Part shown: positions 61,067 to 64,000 of the stretch, piece by piece
Layout of the letters: each line of letters begins with the position of its first letter
Numbering within the stretch: the stretch's first letter is position 1
From: Reticulitermes lucifugus
Lineage: Eukaryota; Arthropoda; Insecta; Blattodea; Rhinotermitidae
Assembly: GCA_026260175.1 (NCBI GenBank)
Contig: JAKCWW010000375.1
Span: 1 to 64,000 of the forward strand
Length of the DNA: 64,000 nt
Direction of reading: 5' to 3'
Notes under the pieces: model-generated
The model's input: only the letters and a program-made list of their open reading frames with translations
What the model was told of the DNA's origin: nothing
Databases searched by the model: none
Translations under genes and position numbers: made by a program

Positions 61067-61149
61067 ACCCAATCAAAATATCTGATGTTTATTCACTTTG
61101 GTGTTAAACATATTCAGTAAACTTGAATCACAATATTATGATTTGTCGC

Positions 61150-61345
61150 ACTGTCTCTTGTGCTTAGAACTATGGGACAGATAAGAGAGACTTTGGTGTT
61201 CGATTCCCGGCAAGCGCAATAATTTTTTATCTTACCCAGAGCACTGATGCCCATCCAACCTCCTATTTGGAGGGCACCGGGGGCTATTCCACGGGAATAA
61301 AGCGGGCTGAACGTGACGCTGAGCACTCGTTTACATCTATAAACA
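61150..61345 (+). mobile_element. Diverged SINE of the 30.7-kb family
   Basis: Box B-like GTTCGATTCCC at 61198-61208 is followed by gcgcaataatttttt, catccaacctcctatttgg, a ggcaccgggggctattccac block and gggaataaagcgggctgaac, in the same order as the full-length copy. It ends near acaaggttaataat. Confidence 0.7.
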
Positions 61346-61389
61346 AGGTTAATAATTAACGAATTTATAACGTCACTCATTCGCAAGGT

Positions 61390-63435
61390 TTCAGTGCATG
61401 ATGACCAGTTGCGTAAAGTGAAATTTCACGTTTACTTTGTTAATTACATGGAAATAGAAAATTCCAGTGTCACCCATAAAATCTGTAAACCATGAGTTGA
61501 ATCTATGTTAATTCCTCTAAATTCAAATCACATTCCATATATAAATAGCAAGCTTGAGTAATTTATTATTACCTAGTCTAGTATCAGGTTAAAACATGAT
61601 TCTTACTTTATCACTAACAATGTATTAGCGACACGGTCTGCGTCTTAAGACGTATGTATTCAAATGCTAGTTTAATTAGATGAAGAAGTTTAAAGTGATG
61701 TGAGAGGAAGCGGCCGTGACCTACTTTCAGGTATTATCCAGTGCATTATATGGAAGGATTGTGAAACCTTTGAAACCCTGCTACTCAGAATACGAAGCGT
61801 GAGTAGTGTCCACTCTACCACTACGTTCAGTAGGATATAATTGGCTGGATCTAAATGCATTTTCGCCTTTCATGTTTTTGAATTTTAAGCCACAAAGTAG
61901 AGGTAATTACCACCTCAAACAGCAAAGAATTATGCCATTAACAGATGGCAATGGCAATAACTAATGAGGCAGCAAGTTCCGTGGTTCTCTGAAGAACATG
62001 AAGCTTCAACAGAGTCACTAATAGGAAGACTGTCCACCACTTCTCTTTGTAGAATATGCGATCAGAGAAAGAAGAACAATTTTGAAGTGTAAGGAAGCGG
62101 CTTGCATCCTAAACATACTATTGCAGTCGCCTTTATCAGTATTAATAGAAGCAGAAATCACTGCCTTTTATCAGAAACACTTAAGGAAATGAATTTCAGT
62201 CTAGGTGCTAGACTTATAACTAGAAATATAAATAAAGATTTCATTGTAAATATCCGTTTATAAATCGCTTTACGTTTACACTGTTACACACTCCATTAAC
62301 ACAAGATGCTGCATACAAGGGGCGAGATTATATGAAGAAAAATAATTATTAAACACTCTAGTTCAAGAGCTTTAGAACACTGTGTCACACTATGGAACAA
62401 AACCGACTACTTTAAAATACGAAGTTTTCAATGTGACTTCCGCCCTTTCGCAAACATTCCTCTAACAGGCGCATATTTCTCATCCCGCGGCGCAACACAT
62501 ACACTGGGACTGGCGATTTCTCTTATAATTCTGAGATTTAGTTCGGCAATATTTCATGGGCAATAAACATAAACTGTACCTATTAAGTAGCTTCAAAAAG
62601 AAGAACCACAAGACGACAAACCAGATGGCCACACCGGCCATGAATTATCCCAAATTCAGGAAGTGATATAATCAGGAAACAACTGGTTGAGGTTATTAAA
62701 CGGATATCTGACCATATGCGACAATGCCCAGTCTTGTTAAGACACTGTGTTTTCGTTGACTTAAGGAAATTAAGTTAACTGTCGTGTGAAAATGAATCGT
62801 GTGGATATGGCGGACTGCTATTACCGTTAACATCCTTTCCTTATTGTCTTCGAAAGATTTCGGGCCAATTATTAGGGCCACACTCGGAACTTCGTACCGT
62901 GTAGTGGTTATAATGCTGTTGGTCAGGTTCTCGCGTGCCATATATCGGAAACTTTGTTCATTACCGAATGTTGAGAGATAAAAATAAGCTTCATAGTGCA
63001 TTCACATAATGCAAACTTCATCCTCGTCCACACGAGTCAGAAATTTAAGACAACATTTGCGCGGCAGTTTCAATTGCCTTCTAATAAAGCTTGCATTATC
63101 CGGACCTTGAAGCGATGGAGTTCAAACCCATATGTAAAGTTCATCGTAAAACCCCGTGTGAGACACTCAATGCAGCTACGTGGCGACGCGCAGGAAACTG
63201 AGAATTCTGTTCCAGAGCCACCATGATAATCTTAATAATTTCCGGTGGACGAATGAATCCTTCTTTCGTCGGAAAATTTTATTTAGGGCCACATCTCTTT
63301 TCTCGAAGTTTTTGATCCGTGATTTAATGGCAAGAGCTGAAGGAAGTTTATTTGAATTTCCGATGAAATAACCGTTGATCGCCAGCAACATTGTGGTAGA
63401 TCCTATGAAATGCTTTAATATCCGATTCACAAGGT
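61390..63435. other. No recognised gene
   Basis: Frames up to 101 codons (62696-63001 minus) are unrecognised. A faint transposase-like N-terminal resemblance at about 63030-63110 was considered and not accepted. Confidence 0.45.
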
Positions 63436-63439
63436 GCAC

Positions 63440-63665
63440 TGGTGGGCAGGATAGCTCAGTCAGTATAGCAACTCGTTACCTGCTGGTCTGTCTGGTGATG
63501 GAATTCCGGTGGAGGCGAAATTTTCGGTGCCCGTCCCTACCGGCCCCGAAGCCTAACCAGCCTCCGGGTACTTCCCGATGGTAAAGCGGCCAGGGCCCGG
63601 TGTTATAACTGCCTCCCCTCTGTGCCTGCGCAGGTATTTCATGGGTGATAATAGGCAGAGGTCCA
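63440..63665 (+). mobile_element. tRNA-derived SINE, related to the 30.7-kb family
   Basis: The head has a good box A, TAGCTCAGTCAG (63452-63463), and a degenerate box B near ggtgatggaattcc (63494-63507). The body has ggaggcgaaattttcgg, ctaaccagcctccgg and gtaaagcggccaggg, matching the family order; the 3' end differs (ggtgataataggcagaggtc). No target-site duplication found. Confidence 0.75.
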
Positions 63666-64000
63666 TTGCTTAATGGTTACTAAATGCTACGGCGAAGATA
63701 TCAGAATGCATGTGACAGCATGGCCCATACCACATAGGCTCGGAACAAAAATGGTCCCATATGTCGCTCGCTTCTCTGCCAGATCCCTTATAACCAGAGG
63801 ATAAAAACTTCATCCACTTGATGGCTGAAATTCTTAGAGGTACTCGTGAAGAAATGCTTTCTAGCACTCATCAATGCAGTAAATATTAATACCGTCACGT
63901 TCTAGTTAGAATTTATGACGTTTACTTCCCTCGAGTGTTTCAGTCTATATGGCGAAGCCAAAACATGAAGAAACCACTTGTAAAACATTAACATAATTGG

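Noticed and set aside
63030-63110. Transposase-like helix-turn-helix text (FKTTFARQFQLPSNK)
   Set aside because: Some resemblance to insect transposase N-termini, but no second motif could be followed downstream; too weak to call.

Overview
The window looks like AT-rich, gene-poor nuclear DNA from an arthropod, most likely a polyneopteran insect (cockroach/termite/stick-insect grade). This rests on recognition, not a database search. The tRNA-derived SINEs near 30.7, 60.9 and 63.5 kb, the SINE body at 6.4 and 55.0 kb, and the dispersed inverted-repeat family at 20.1, 30.3, 47.6 and 58.6 kb are sequence types I associate with those genomes. I found no convincing cellular protein-coding gene, rRNA or functional tRNA. 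Nearly all open frames are short and look like chance or lie inside repeats. The window could be intergenic or the inside of a very long intron.

Layout. 0-6.4 kb is mostly unique AT-rich sequence. 6.4-15.7 kb is an accessory cluster: a SINE with target-site duplication and A-tail (6.4 kb), a decayed Tc1/mariner-like transposase broken by a younger SINE (7.6-8.9 kb), a TATG microsatellite (9.7 kb), a TIR-bounded DNA element holding a LINE reverse-transcriptase C-terminal relic (10.8-11.4 kb), two adjacent SINEs (13.1-13.7 kb) and a second transposase relic (15.3-15.7 kb). 15.7-30.2 kb is nearly featureless apart from a hairpin element (20.1 kb), a SINE interrupted by an assembly gap (21.0-21.4 kb) and a hammerhead-like motif (21.5 kb). 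30.3-34.9 kb has a foldback element, a full-length SINE, an internally deleted transposon with recognisable transposase C-terminus (32.1-32.7 kb) and an inverted-repeat element with a probable Penelope-like (PLE) coding fragment (34.1-35.0 kb). 35-47.5 kb is sparse: a 146-bp tandem duplication, an unexplained 196-codon ORF and a 250-bp element with perfect 32-bp terminal inverted repeats (42.8 kb). 47.5-64 kb carries more SINEs, a LINE relic fused to a 48-bp minisatellite (49.8-50.3 kb), a 41-bp minisatellite (54.4 kb), a 350-bp palindrome (57.9-58.3 kb) and a related inverted-repeat element (59.3-60.0 kb).

Most interesting signal: several inverted-repeat elements of different primary sequence carry, near their ends, one RNA-like architecture: CTGANGA, an extra T, a hairpin whose two strands change together between copies, GAAAC, a tiny palindromic loop ending in TA or TT, and in the best copies a closing stem with the bases before CTGANGA. 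This resembles a minimal type-I hammerhead ribozyme with one inserted base. One copy sits just downstream of a probable PLE protein fragment. PLE retroelements are known to carry hammerhead motifs in terminal repeats that may be inverted, so a PLE-derived origin is a coherent but untested explanation. The unusual conserved extra T and the inverted arrangement deserve a structural search and a cleavage test.
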